Both the position numbers and the translations under genes were made by a program. Shown piece after piece: positions 1 to 8,300 of a stretch of 64,000 nucleotides of DNA; the first letter of the stretch is position 1, and each line of letters starts with the position of its first letter. Source of the DNA: Vibrio ulleungensis (GTDB lineage Bacteria; Pseudomonadota; Gammaproteobacteria; Enterobacterales; Vibrionaceae); contig NZ_JAFEUM010000004.1 in assembly GCF_016900875.1 (NCBI RefSeq), positions 342,269-406,268 on the forward strand. The letters are read 5' to 3'. The notes beneath the pieces were generated by a model. It saw only the letters and a list, made by a program, of their open reading frames with translations, ran no database searches and was not told the origin of the DNA.

Positions 1-800
1 CCTCGTGTTTGAGCCCAAGACGCGTCCGAACTAAAGCCAACGTGCATGGTGTTAAACAGTCCACGTAGGTTACGATCTTTTGACGAAATTGAAGATGGAA
101 TGCTCGTCGCTTCTAAGTTGTTCAAATCAACTCGACTTACGTAATCGCGATGCTCTTGTTGCAGGGGAGCATTTGCCATAACCCGTAAATCACTAGCAAC
201 ATCACCACGATGGACAACCATTTCGCCGCCTTTATTCAATTGGAACAGCGCGATATCTCCTGTCTTGTCTTGAACAGATAAATGCAAACCATGTTGAACA
301 CCGTGCAATCCATCTTTCCAAGCAATTTGAAACTCATTAGCTTCAAACGCCTTAACAACTTCATCAACAGAAGCGTAAGTCTCGTTGACATAAGAGACAA
401 GTTCTAAGAAAGAGACTGCAGGTGCGCCAGTGTCCTTATAGTCTTTAATAAATTCTGCAGAGTCGTACATGTACAGCAGTGATGTACCTAAGCCTTCAGA
501 GTTGATCGCGTCCGACGCAACACCATGAAACACTTCCCATTCAGTTTGTGCAACAGAATGGTATTTCGTCGTCCACTTCATCGATTTTTCATAGCTAGGG
601 GCCTCTGATGAGCGCTCTAGTCCAACTGGATTTACCTGAGCAACGTTGCCTAGTTGGACACCCCAATCTAATGAGCGCACAGTTGATACTCCATGTGGTG
701 TATCCAAAGTGATACGAGAGCACGCATCGGCTACACCAGCGATTGACGCCATAGATAAAGCAGCGATTGTGGCTATTTTATTTAGTTTGAATGTTTTCAT
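1..800 (-). CDS. Choloylglycine hydrolase / penicillin V acylase family protein (3' end outside window)
   Basis: An open frame reads from an ATG at 800 down to base 1 without a stop, so the C-terminus lies outside the window. The N-terminus is a signal peptide ending ADA, followed directly by Cys27. That is the arrangement expected for an Ntn-hydrolase whose nucleophilic Cys becomes residue 1 after cleavage. About 15-18 residues later there is an R-S-L-D-W segment that matches the conserved Arg and Asp of choloylglycine hydrolases and penicillin V acylases. Family members cleave linear amide C-N bonds (bile-salt conjugates, penicillin V, or acyl-homoserine lactones in some Gram-negative members). 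The product is probably periplasmic. It is divergent from a LysR regulator 140 bp away, which is the likely controller. The family call is firm; the substrate is unknown. Confidence 0.85.
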   Translation of the reverse strand, partial: MKTFKLNKIATIAALSMASIAGVADACSRITLDTPHGVSTVRSLDWGVQLGNVAQVNPVGLERSSEAPSYEKSMKWTTKYHSVAQTEWEVFHGVASDAINSEGLGTSLLYMYDSAEFIKDYKDTGAPAVSFLELVSYVNETYASVDEVVKAFEANEFQIAWKDGLHGVQHGLHLSVQDKTGDIALFQLNKGGEMVVHRGDVASDLRVMANAPLQQEHRDYVSRVDLNNLEATSIPSSISSKDRNLRGLFNTMHVGFSSDASWAQTR

Positions 801-902
801 GTTATTACCCTCAAAGAAATTAGTTTGGATTCGTTGTGCGACCTAGTTGACTTGATGACGCTATTATCTATGATATTTACTAATCTCAAAGAGTCTGAGA
901 GT

Positions 903-915
903 AGGGTTAAACCCT
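903..915. promoter_or_regulatory. 13-bp palindrome in acylase/LysR divergent promoter
   Basis: AGGGTT-A-AACCCT is a perfect inverted repeat about 25 bp before the LysR start codon, inside the divergent intergenic region. It fits an operator, possibly for autoregulation by the LysR protein. There is no direct evidence for this. Confidence 0.3.
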
Positions 916-940
916 CACTAAAAACAATATAGAGAAATCC

Positions 941-1807
941 ATGACTTATTCCATAGAACAGATGCAGGCGTTTGTTGCTGTTGTTGAACACAAGGGCATT
1001 GCGCAGGCGGCGCGTGAGTTGGGTAAACATGTATCGACAGTGCGCGAACAAGTAAACAATTTCGAGATCGACACTGGGCTAACACTGTTTGAGCGTTTGC
1101 CCCGCTCGTTGATAGTCACGCCAACAGGTATGCAGCTGTATAAATACGCAAAAGCGCTATTGAATGAGTCAGACCACTTTGAAGCGAAAATAGACAGCAT
1201 GCATTCGGGAGTACCCGATAGATTAACGGTAGCAATCGATACCAGCCTCATCGATCAAGAAATCGACTTGCTCCTTGCTGATATATTGCAAAAGTATCCC
1301 TATTTGAATTTAAAAGTACTCAACGGTGATACCTTACAGGTCAGAGGATGGGTCTTGTCTGGCAAAGCAGACGTGGGGTTAGCATTTGCCGCAGTGATGC
1401 TGTCGAAAGAATTGCAGGTACGAAAAGCGTTTGATTTTGAAGTAGTGCGAGTTATTCCAGCTCAATGGCAATTACCTAGAGATGCTTCCGAACGTGCCCT
1501 TGCCGACAAACTGCAATTAACCTATTCATTTTTGGCTGAATTAGGTTTAAGAGAAGCTGATTTGGTCAGCCACAGACATATGGTGTGTAACAATGTCCAT
1601 CAAATGTTAAACCTAATAAAAACCGGAATTGGCTGGGGACATCTACCCCAATTTATCTGCAATAGTGCCAATCTAAATGACGACTTCACTATTCTTAATG
1701 ATCAGTTTGCATTGTGGTCTGCGGAAGTACTAGTTAAAGAGGCAGCAAGCGTGAATCCAGCCATGCAGATGTTTATCGATGGTATGTGCAACTTTGAAAG
1801 ACGTTGA
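941..1807 (+). CDS. LysR-family transcriptional regulator
   Basis: This 288-residue protein has an N-terminal winged helix-turn-helix (about residues 3-62, with the A-A-R-E-L-G and V-S-T-V-R-E-Q-V segments) and a C-terminal periplasmic-binding-like effector domain, the usual LysR length and layout. It is divergent from the secreted acylase gene that starts at 800 and probably controls it. Its HTH end (EIDTGLTLFER) resembles that of the LysR protein encoded at 35418-36320 (EIDWNMTLFDR), so the two may be paralogues. The start is ATG at 941; upstream there is only a weak purine-rich stretch (AGAGAAAT) as ribosome binding site. The effector is unknown. Confidence 0.88.
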   Translation: MTYSIEQMQAFVAVVEHKGIAQAARELGKHVSTVREQVNNFEIDTGLTLFERLPRSLIVTPTGMQLYKYAKALLNESDHFEAKIDSMHSGVPDRLTVAIDTSLIDQEIDLLLADILQKYPYLNLKVLNGDTLQVRGWVLSGKADVGLAFAAVMLSKELQVRKAFDFEVVRVIPAQWQLPRDASERALADKLQLTYSFLAELGLREADLVSHRHMVCNNVHQMLNLIKTGIGWGHLPQFICNSANLNDDFTILNDQFALWSAEVLVKEAASVNPAMQMFIDGMCNFERR

Positions 1808-1825
1808 ACCCCTATTATTTCGCTC

Positions 1826-1845
1826 AACGCCTAATGAGGTGTTTT
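1826..1845 (+). terminator. Short hairpin with T-run after LysR gene
   Basis: AACGCCT-AATG-AGGTGTT forms a 7-bp stem with one G-T pair, followed by TT, 19 bp after the LysR stop. It is a weak candidate Rho-independent terminator between convergent genes. Confidence 0.4.
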
Positions 1846-1887
1846 ACTCACACAGAAATACCTGTCTGCCTGTTACGTATTAAAGAA

Positions 1888-2856
1888 CTACCGTAACAAT
1901 CTCGCGATCTCTTCCATTTGGCTAGCCGCGAGCGGGCCAAACTCCATTGCTTTGGCATTAGATAGCGATTGCTCTACCGTCCTAAAGCCTGGAATAGGCA
2001 CACTATTTGGACTTCTCGCCCATAGCCACGCCAATGCACCTTGCGACACCGTTCGACCATTTGAGGTGAGTATTTCACGAATCAAACCAAGCTTTTTAAG
2101 CAACTCTGGTGAAGGAACACCATCATGAAAGTACTTCATCCAATCTGGTGATATTTTACGTACGTCAGATTCACTTAATGTTCCGCCGTTATCGTATTTT
2201 CCACCAAGTAGTCCCATGGCCAATGGACCACGATTAAAGCCTGCCACATTGTTGCGCTCACATACAGCCACTAACTCTGAGTTGTCACTAAGTACATTGA
2301 GCTCAAACTGAATTGCTGAGCAGTTATCTTGCTGCGCAAAATGCTGAGCACGATCGGCAAAGTCGGTACTCCATCCATAACGACGGATTTTTCCTGCGGT
2401 GACTAAGTTTTCTAATGTCGCTTGAATGTGTTCGACCTCGTCAATGGGATGATCATTCAAATGTAAAAAATAGATATCGAGATAATCCGTCCCTAAACGG
2501 CGCAAACTGTTTTCACACATGGCTTCAATCTCATGAGGCTGTGTAAACACACCTTTCATTTGTTTGGTTTTCTCATCGGCATCAAACCCAAATTTACTCG
2601 AAACAATGACTTTGTCTCGGCGGTGTTTAATGGCTTTACCCACCACATACTCACTGTGCCCCGCACCGTAAATATTGGCAGTATCAATCAAGTTTATTCC
2701 TGCATCTAGCCCCGCATGGATCGCTGAAATTGACTCTTTGTCGTTCACTTCTCCCCAGCCAAGTGGTTTGTCACCTTCCCAAAAAGGGCCACCGATGGCC
2801 CAGCAGCCTAATCCTAGTGGACTCAACTCCATGTCTCCAAAACGTCTGTTATCCAT
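1888..2856 (-). CDS. Aldo/keto reductase
   Basis: This is an NAD(P)H-dependent oxidoreductase of the aldo/keto reductase superfamily with a TIM-barrel fold. Near the N-terminus are the G-L-G-C-W start of the barrel and the D-T-A-N-I-Y-G segment that carries the catalytic Asp and Tyr; then S-S-K-F-G with the catalytic Lys and Y-F-L-H-L with the catalytic His region. The C-terminal part has the P-I-P-G-F-R cofactor segment. I take the ATG at 2856 (MDNRRFG) rather than the upstream ATG at 2901, because an AAGGG motif lies about 11 bases before it and family proteins start there. The product is 322 residues. The natural substrate cannot be inferred. The gene stands alone, convergent with the LysR gene. 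Confidence 0.9.
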   Translation of the reverse strand: MDNRRFGDMELSPLGLGCWAIGGPFWEGDKPLGWGEVNDKESISAIHAGLDAGINLIDTANIYGAGHSEYVVGKAIKHRRDKVIVSSKFGFDADEKTKQMKGVFTQPHEIEAMCENSLRRLGTDYLDIYFLHLNDHPIDEVEHIQATLENLVTAGKIRRYGWSTDFADRAQHFAQQDNCSAIQFELNVLSDNSELVAVCERNNVAGFNRGPLAMGLLGGKYDNGGTLSESDVRKISPDWMKYFHDGVPSPELLKKLGLIREILTSNGRTVSQGALAWLWARSPNSVPIPGFRTVEQSLSNAKAMEFGPLAASQMEEIARLLR

Positions 2857-3122
2857 ACTTAAACACCCTTTCACAGAATCCAATTCTCGCAACAAGTACA
2901 ACGATTAGCGCGCAACCATTAGGTATGCTAAACAATACCTAAGTCGTTGCTAATTCAATACTTTAGACCATCGTAGTTGTATCTGCAGTGCTAAAGGAGG
3001 TAATTGTGGAATTGGCTGATTTCCGTGGCTCACTTTTACTGTCCATTTAGAAGTAGTTCACAAATTAACCCGCGATGACGGCTATACTCATAGGAGTAGT
3101 CAAACACAGCGAGGTGACTACC

Positions 3123-3302
3123 ATGGACTTCACCGAGAAACTCCGGTTACACGGAAAAGTTGAAGAAGATCTATATTTTGCTCGACTAGACAAACAGTTG
3201 ATCGACGCGATGCACGACAAACAACGACGCGAGGAGCAGGTGCACCTGCAAGGTAAAGATGAGCAAACGGAGCACCCATTTTTTAGCCATGAGCATGAAT
3301 AA
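3123..3302 (+). CDS. Small charged hypothetical protein (59 aa)
   Basis: ATG at 3123 is preceded by GAGGTGA at good spacing, so I prefer it to the in-frame ATG at 3075. The product is hydrophilic and rich in Lys, Glu, Asp and His (ending HPFFSHEHE), with no signal peptide or membrane segment and a probably helical middle. I do not recognise a family. Its strong ribosome binding site is the main support that it is translated. Confidence 0.55.
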   Translation: MDFTEKLRLHGKVEEDLYFARLDKQLIDAMHDKQRREEQVHLQGKDEQTEHPFFSHEHE

Positions 3303-3350
3303 TTAGCTTACGATCCATTGCCATGCTCCGACACAAGCTCTCTGCGCGCT

Positions 3351-3374
3351 CTTAAGTCCAGCTCTGGACTTGAG
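3351..3374 (+). terminator. Hairpin downstream of the 59-aa gene
   Basis: CTTAAGTCCAG / CTGGACTTGAG is an 11-bp inverted repeat (one G-T pair) about 50 bp after the stop at 3302. There is no T-run, so termination is only a guess. The rest of 3303-3585 shows nothing convincing. Confidence 0.3.
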
Positions 3375-3585
3375 AAGACCATTATCATGCCTTACATTGT
3401 CTTTCCCCGCTTATATCTGCTGCTCACACAGTGTTTGCACATCCACACTTTTTTACACCGCTGTTGGACAGTGACAATAAAACCGTCTTTAATACAATGA
3501 ACTATGAGTCATTTTCCCCTTAACTAGGCGTCTGTATTGGCTGCCTGGGTAAATGAAAAAAACTTCTATTTGAGAGAGAACGTTA

Positions 3586-4302
3586 ATGAATACGTGGATC
3601 AAAATTACTGGCGTTTTAGCACTGATGCTCGCAATTCAAGGATGCAGTACAACTAGCGTTCGCGGAAATGGCGATATTGTTACGCAAGACATTGAGACCC
3701 CATCATTCAGTGAAGTGAGCTTAAGAGGAAATTATTCAGCCACGATCAATGTTGGAGAAGAGGATTCTATAGCAATTACCACTGATGCCAACATTCAACC
3801 CTACATAGCCACGTCCGTCAGCATGGACCGTCTAACCATCAAAAGTGAACGCTCGATTTCCGGTACGGATAAGGTAAAGGTTGAACTGGGGCTGCAAGAG
3901 CTTAACGAGCTCAACATTAGCGGATCAAGTCGAGTTGCGATAAATGGAAAAGTGACTGGCGATCTATCATCGAGCATTTCAGGATCGGGGTCTATAGAAC
4001 TAGAATCTATTGAAGGTGACACGTTTGAAGTGAGCGTAAGCGGCTCTGGTGGCTTTAAAGCGACAGGAAGTGTCGAGACATTAGATATTGATATTTCGGG
4101 AAGCGGCAACTTAGATCTTTCCAACCTTAACGTGAAACACGCTAAGGTGTCGATCTCAGGCTCCGGCACCGTAAAACTGGGCAACGTAGAAAAGCTAGAC
4201 GGAGCCATTAGTGGCAGTGGGAGCTTAACTTATAAAGGTTCAACCATGCTCAGCGTCAAAACTTCCGGCTCAGCCAGCGTCAAATCAATGGGGTCAGAGT
4301 AA
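3586..4302 (+). CDS. DUF2807 (GIN-domain) lipoprotein
   Basis: This 238-residue lipoprotein has a signal sequence ending I-Q-G-C with the lipidated Cys at position 20, so it is anchored in an envelope membrane. The mature part matches the DUF2807 'putative auto-transporter adhesin, head GIN domain' pattern: R-G-N-G at the start, then repeated S-G-S-G turns (at least six) that mark a right-handed beta-helix. These proteins are common in Bacteroidetes and Vibrio, and their role is not established; an adhesive or structural function is suggested only by fold. GAGAGA lies just upstream of the ATG at 3586. It is monocistronic and convergent with ywbE. Confidence 0.85.
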   Translation: MNTWIKITGVLALMLAIQGCSTTSVRGNGDIVTQDIETPSFSEVSLRGNYSATINVGEEDSIAITTDANIQPYIATSVSMDRLTIKSERSISGTDKVKVELGLQELNELNISGSSRVAINGKVTGDLSSSISGSGSIELESIEGDTFEVSVSGSGGFKATGSVETLDIDISGSGNLDLSNLNVKHAKVSISGSGTVKLGNVEKLDGAISGSGSLTYKGSTMLSVKTSGSASVKSMGSE

Positions 4303-4317
4303 ATCGACTCTGACCCC
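4290..4317. terminator. Inverted repeat spanning the lipoprotein stop codon
   Basis: An 11-bp perfect stem (GGGGTCAGAGT / ACTCTGACCCC, loop AAATCG) overlaps the stop of the DUF2807 gene and abuts the convergent ywbE stop. It probably serves both directions, though neither side has a clear T-run. Confidence 0.5.
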
Positions 4318-4318
4318 G

Positions 4319-4510
4319 CTATAGGATCTCTTTCACTCGGCCAACATCGCCGCTTTCTAGTCTCACCTTGATACCGTGAGGATGATTTGGCGAGTTGGTT
4401 AGAATATCTTTGACGATGCCTTGCGTCAGCGCGCCACTACGTTGATCTTTCTTTAGCACAATGTTTACTTCTAAGCCGCGGTGTATATCCGCTCTGCGTG
4501 TTCCACTCAT
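4319..4510 (-). CDS. ywbE: YwbE family protein
   Basis: This 63-residue protein matches the small YwbE family (DUF2196): R-x-D-I-H-R-G-L-x-V-x-I-V-L-K-K-D-Q-R-S-G near the start, then G-I-V-K-D-I-L-T and H-P-H-G-I-K-V-R-L. The family function is not known; the small beta-rich fold suggests nucleic-acid binding only by analogy. ATG at 4510 is chosen because GGAGA precedes it; an upstream ATG at 4564 would add an unrelated extension. It sits directly downstream of the DEAD-box helicase on the same strand, separated by a strong hairpin. Co-occurrence with an RNA helicase would fit a role in RNA metabolism. Confidence 0.85.
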   Translation of the reverse strand: MSGTRRADIHRGLEVNIVLKKDQRSGALTQGIVKDILTNSPNHPHGIKVRLESGDVGRVKEIL

Positions 4511-4540
4511 GATCGTCTCCAAACTATGTCGTAGTAACGT

Positions 4541-4568
4541 CGAGGTGCAAAAGAGTCTTTGCACCTCG
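4541..4568 (-). terminator. Strong hairpin between helicase and ywbE
   Basis: CGAGGTGCAAA / TTTGCACCTCG is an 11-bp perfect stem with a 6-nt loop, 12 bp after the helicase stop and before ywbE. It lacks a T-run on the minus strand. It could terminate, attenuate or stabilise the helicase transcript. Confidence 0.5.
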
Positions 4569-4579
4569 AGATGATGACC

Positions 4580-5869
4580 TTATTTTTTTAGCCACACATC
4601 GCTATCAGCTTGCTGCTGTTTCTTACGTTTTTTCTTGCCCGTACCAGCGGGTTTGGCTGTTGGCTTATTGGCGTCAATCATCTTTTGAGTTACAGATTCA
4701 TCCACCTCAAATCCCTTAACTTGTTCGCGATCTAGACGGATCTTATTTTTCTTCTCAATCACTTTAAAGTGATGAAAGTCTTCGTAGTCAATCAAGCTGA
4801 TCGCCAGTCCCACTTCACCCGCTCGGCCGCTTCGACCTATACGGTGCATGTAATCGGAGGGGCTGCGAGGTAAATCAAAGTTGATCACAACCGGAAGTTT
4901 CTCGATGTCGATCCCTCGCGCGGCGATATCTGTAGCGATCAACACTTCGATGTCGCCTGACTTAAACTCATCCATAATGCGAGTACGGTAGTTTTGCCCT
5001 TTGTCCCCATGGAACACGTCGGCTTCGATTCCACGCTTATAGAGTTTGTCGGCCAGATGTTCACAATGATTTTTGGCGTTGACAAAAACCAACGCTTGTC
5101 GCCATTTGTGCTGCTTAATTAGGTGGGCAAGCACGGCTGTCTTCTCGCCTTTATTGACGTTAAACACACGTTGAACAACGGTACTTTCATCATCACTTTG
5201 CAGCTGTACTTCGACAGGATCGGTCAATAGGTGCTGCGTGAGCGATTGAACCTGCTCAGGGAATGTTGCAGAGAACAGCAGCGTTTGCTTTTGTTTTGGA
5301 AGGCTATCCAGCAGCTGAGTCAGTTCGTCGGTAAAACCAAGGCTCAACATGCGATCGGCTTCGTCCAGAACCAAGGTTTTAACCTTATCGAGTTTGATCG
5401 CATTGCTCGACATTAAATCAAGCAGTCGTCCTGGTGTTGCGACCAAAATGTCTGTACCGCCGCGCAGCGCCATCATCTGGGTATTAACCGATACACCACC
5501 GAACACACACACTGTTTTAATTGCGCCATTGTAGTGCGCGGAATACGATTTAATGCTGTCTGCTACCTGCTTCGCCAATTCACGAGTGGGTACCAAAATT
5601 AGCGCCGACACCTCGTTGCCTTTGTTAGCATTTTTGACCAGTTGGCTGCGATTATCAGACAGTGATTGCAGCAAAGGTAGCGCAAATGCTGCGGTTTTTC
5701 CCGAACCTGTATTTGCCCCAGCAATCAGATCTCGCCCTTCAAGTACACTTGGAATAACCTGTGATTGAATTGGCGTTGGCGTGTCGTAACCCAGCTCTGT
5801 TAAACGAGCCAAAAGCTCGGGATCAAGGGCTAACTCAGAAAAGTGCTGCGGTACATTTGGGGTAGTCAT
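4580..5869 (-). CDS. DEAD-box ATP-dependent RNA helicase (RhlE-like)
   Basis: This 429-residue cytoplasmic helicase unwinds RNA duplexes with ATP. All canonical motifs are visible: the Q motif (PTPIQ, about 31-35), Walker A GANTGSGKT (51-59), PTRELA (94-99), TPGR (145-148), DEAD (169-172), SAT (200-202), an ARGIDI motif and HRIGRSGRAG in the second RecA domain. The tail is short, basic and Lys-rich (K-K-K-R-K-K), a typical RNA-binding extension of the RhlE group. The length fits the single-core RhlE type rather than DeaD. It probably acts in ribosome assembly or RNA turnover. No strong ribosome binding site lies before the ATG at 5869, but the Q-motif spacing supports it. Confidence 0.93.
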   Translation of the reverse strand: MTTPNVPQHFSELALDPELLARLTELGYDTPTPIQSQVIPSVLEGRDLIAGANTGSGKTAAFALPLLQSLSDNRSQLVKNANKGNEVSALILVPTRELAKQVADSIKSYSAHYNGAIKTVCVFGGVSVNTQMMALRGGTDILVATPGRLLDLMSSNAIKLDKVKTLVLDEADRMLSLGFTDELTQLLDSLPKQKQTLLFSATFPEQVQSLTQHLLTDPVEVQLQSDDESTVVQRVFNVNKGEKTAVLAHLIKQHKWRQALVFVNAKNHCEHLADKLYKRGIEADVFHGDKGQNYRTRIMDEFKSGDIEVLIATDIAARGIDIEKLPVVINFDLPRSPSDYMHRIGRSGRAGEVGLAISLIDYEDFHHFKVIEKKNKIRLDREQVKGFEVDESVTQKMIDANKPTAKPAGTGKKKRKKQQQADSDVWLKK

Positions 5870-5944
5870 AGGGATAACATGCTCAGACTCAATTATTGGT
5901 GCGCATGTTAGCGTATTTGACCGGGGTTAAATAGTAAAAGATCA

Positions 5945-5963
5945 GCGCTGCAACCTGCAGCGC
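5945..5963 (-). terminator. Rho-independent terminator of the permease gene
   Basis: GCGCTGCA / TGCAGCGC is an 8-bp GC-rich stem with a 3-nt loop, 19 bp beyond the permease stop. Read on the minus strand, the 3' side runs into a short T-stretch (TGATCTTTTA). Confidence 0.6.
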
Positions 5964-5981
5964 CAATCATTACCAAGGTGA

Positions 5982-7010
5982 CTATGCAAACAGCGCGCTG
6001 TACAAAAAGCCAGAGCCAATGGCCATGCTCAAAATAACCACCAGAAACGCTGCAATCATCTGGTTTTTGAAGATCGATTTTAGCAATATCACTTCGGTTA
6101 AACTCGCGCCCGCACTGCCAATGATCAGCGCCATCACACTGCCCAATGCCATGCCCTTTTTAACCAGAGCAGCACTCAATGGGATCACCGCTTCTGCGCG
6201 AATATATAATGGAATGCCAATCACAGCAGCTACAGGGATCGCATACCACTGCCCTGCACCAGCGTACTGAGCGATGAGATCTGTGGGAATGAAGCCGTAA
6301 ATAAACGAGCCAATCGCAATACCCAACATTAGGTAAGGGAACACCTGTTTAAAGTCTTTCCAGGTTGAACGCCATATAGTGACCCAGCGACTTGGCTCAG
6401 CATGGACAATCTTAGCCGTCGCTACCCCCTCGCCCGCGCAACATGACACTTCTACGGTAGGCTCTGGAGAAGCACTTTGGCAACTTGATGCGGTCTCTAG
6501 TGTTGCTACATTCTTATCACCACACGAACTCGTTGAACAAGACATTGTTGCGACCTCGTAAGCTTCCGGTTTTACATAACGTTCAAAACCAAGCTTCTCA
6601 AGCACAACACCCGCTATCACAGACACACTCATTGCCATAACAAAGTAAAAGATGGCCACTTTCCATCCAAAGGTCACCACAAACAGACCAATTATGATTG
6701 GGTTGAGTAGCGGGCTGGCAAACAAAAATACCATCATTGGACCAAAACCGGCTCGCGCCCTTAGTAACCCTTTTAGAAAAGGAATGGTAGAGCAAGAGCA
6801 AAATGGAGTTATTGACCCCAATAACGCTGCAATTACATAGCCCTTGCCTTGCTTCGAGCTCAAGATAGATTGGATTTTTTCTGTAGTGAGAAAGCTTTGC
6901 AACACACCCACAATGTAGCTAATGGCCAAAAAGAGAATGATCAGCTCTGCGGCGAGAAAGATAAACATATCTAACGCTTCTTTCGCCATAGATTGGATTT
7001 CTGGACTCAT
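5982..7010 (-). CDS. Permease of the YraQ/ArsP (SO_0444) family, putative metal(loid) efflux
   Basis: This 342-residue inner-membrane permease has about eight hydrophobic segments. The family signature TPFCSCST-IPF is in the third segment (about residues 68-78) and again has its pseudo-repeat (G-I-P-L-Y-I-R-A-E-A) in the C-terminal half. Between the halves is a cytoplasmic loop (about 160-200) very rich in Cys (SCSTSSCG, SSCQS, SCCAG), as in the SO_0444 group annotated for Cu/Zn efflux; ArsP members export trivalent organoarsenicals. The gene is divergent from an ArsR-family repressor with palindromic operators between them, so metal- or arsenic-induced expression is very likely. The actual ion is not determinable here. 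Confidence 0.85.
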   Translation of the reverse strand: MSPEIQSMAKEALDMFIFLAAELIILFLAISYIVGVLQSFLTTEKIQSILSSKQGKGYVIAALLGSITPFCSCSTIPFLKGLLRARAGFGPMMVFLFASPLLNPIIIGLFVVTFGWKVAIFYFVMAMSVSVIAGVVLEKLGFERYVKPEAYEVATMSCSTSSCGDKNVATLETASSCQSASPEPTVEVSCCAGEGVATAKIVHAEPSRWVTIWRSTWKDFKQVFPYLMLGIAIGSFIYGFIPTDLIAQYAGAGQWYAIPVAAVIGIPLYIRAEAVIPLSAALVKKGMALGSVMALIIGSAGASLTEVILLKSIFKNQMIAAFLVVILSMAIGSGFLYSALFA

Positions 7011-7060
7011 GAGATTTCTCCTAAGTGTTCGTTACTGGGTGCTTGCTGCACCTCAGTGAT

Positions 7061-7088
7061 TTATATTTCGATATTTGTCGAATTATAA
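7061..7088. promoter_or_regulatory. Imperfect palindromic ArsR-type operator
   Basis: TTATA-x-TTCGA...TCGAA-x-TATAA, related to the perfect palindrome at 7111-7140 and lying about 50 bp upstream of the permease start. It is a probable binding site for the divergent ArsR protein. Confidence 0.6.
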
Positions 7089-7110
7089 TCTTCGTTGACG
7101 CTGGGTCAAG

Positions 7111-7140
7111 CATATATTTCGATAGTTATCGAAATATATG
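7111..7140. promoter_or_regulatory. Perfect palindromic ArsR-type operator
   Basis: Fourteen-base arms CATATATTTCGATA and TATCGAAATATATG flank a 2-base centre. This is the strongest inverted repeat in the arsR-permease intergenic region and the best candidate operator. ArsR/SmtB repressors typically bind such AT-rich dyads across the promoter. Confidence 0.7.
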
Positions 7141-7202
7141 CTAAGTGACTGATTTTATGTTTATTGCACTGCGTTCATTTGATCTGCGTGAAAGCTTCCA
7201 CT

Positions 7203-7214
7203 AATATCGAAATA
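7203..7214. promoter_or_regulatory. ArsR operator half-site
   Basis: AATATCGAAATA repeats one arm of the 7111-7140 palindrome about 30 bp before the arsR start codon, suggesting a third, weaker contact that could mediate autoregulation. Confidence 0.4.
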
Positions 7215-7244
7215 TCTATCCAGCTCATCGATTAAGAAACCAAC

Positions 7245-7547
7245 ATGGAACTAGACGCGGTTGCAAAGGCACTTAAAGAACTTGGACACCCTACTAGGCT
7301 TTCAATTTACAAACAGGTTGTGAAAGCAGGCTTTAATGGGATTGCGGTAGGCTCTATACAGCAAACATTGGGGATTCCAGCATCGACCCTTTCACACCAT
7401 ATCGCGGGACTTGCGTCTGCTGGATTGATTCAACAGCGCCGCGAAGGGCGTACCTTGTTTTGTATTGCAGAATATAAGCAGCTCGATAGCGTGATTGGCT
7501 TTTTGCAAGACGAGTGTTGCGTGAATGAAGCAGCATTAGAAGAGTGA
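7245..7547 (+). CDS. ArsR/SmtB-family metal(loid)-sensing repressor
   Basis: This 100-residue winged-helix repressor starts E-L-D-A-V-A-K-A-L-K-E-L-G-H-P-T-R-L, the typical ArsR first helix, followed by the recognition helix with S-T-L-S-H-H-I (about 47-53). Candidate thiolate ligands are Cys73 and the adjacent Cys91-Cys92 near the C-terminus; there is no ELCVC motif, so sensing differs from classical ArsR and resembles the C-terminal-Cys types. Effector binding would release it from the dyads at 7061-7140 and derepress the divergent efflux permease. The start ATG at 7245 follows AAGAAA. Confidence 0.92.
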   Translation: MELDAVAKALKELGHPTRLSIYKQVVKAGFNGIAVGSIQQTLGIPASTLSHHIAGLASAGLIQQRREGRTLFCIAEYKQLDSVIGFLQDECCVNEAALEE

Positions 7548-7775
7548 TAGCATTAGCTCAGAATTAGATTGAAGGTCTATGGCATTTGTTGGTGATTGTT
7601 CTATCTCCTTACTGCCATTCAGCCGCTGAAATGACCTTATGCTGAGGTCAACGCGATTCGGCGTCGAACGTGCTTCAGGGGACCTATCCATAGAAACTCA
7701 GGAGCGTTAAAGCCACACAGTCTTCGCGCTCTATTACCGCACATGATACCGCGCTCGATAACATGGGAGGCAACA

Positions 7776-8126
7776 ATGACTAAACACGCCGTTTTTACTA
7801 TGGCTTTTTCAAAAATTTACTATCTCTATATTCAAAAAGTAGAGAAAAAAAATAGAACCAAAGAGGAAGTCGATCAGATTATATGCTGGCTGACTGGGTT
7901 TGACTCGGCAGGACTGAAGCATCAAGTTGAAGGTGACAATGACATGGTGACGTTTTTTGAACAAGCGCCAGCAATCAACCCAAACGTATCTCTGATCAAA
8001 GGCGTGGTGTGTGGCGTACGTATTGAGGAAGTTGAAGACCCTTTAATGCGCAAGATTCGATACCTCGATAAAATGATCGATGAACTCGCAAAAGGAAAAT
8101 CAATGGATAAAATTCTACGTTCATAG
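7776..8126 (+). CDS. DUF2200 family protein
   Basis: This 116-residue cytoplasmic protein is recognisable as DUF2200 by the central block [13 protein letters not shown] followed by a V-x-G-V-x-C-G-V-R-I-E segment. The function is unknown. A strong GGGAGG lies 6 bases before ATG 7776, so I reject the in-frame ATG at 7743. It appears monocistronic; the 228 bp between arsR and this gene show nothing notable. Confidence 0.85.
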   Translation: MTKHAVFTMAFSKIYYLYIQKVEKKNRTKEEVDQIICWLTGFDSAGLKHQVEGDNDMVTFFEQAPAINPNVSLIKGVVCGVRIEEVEDPLMRKIRYLDKMIDELAKGKSMDKILRS

Positions 8127-8300
8127 GCGAAAAAGAGTAGCCAATCGAGTCATTAGAAAATGTATGCTAGATCAAAAGTATGTAGCACTAAACTGATACT
8201 GCTACTCACTTGAATTCACTATAATTGACAAGCCGATCACCCGAGTACTGACAAACTAAAATATGGTAGTCTTTGGGTAACAAGCTGTGATTATGTTCGA

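Noticed and set aside
3318..3500. 60-codon frame between the 59-aa gene and the DUF2807 gene
   Set aside because: No ribosome binding site and the frame crosses a hairpin at 3351-3374; composition looks random.
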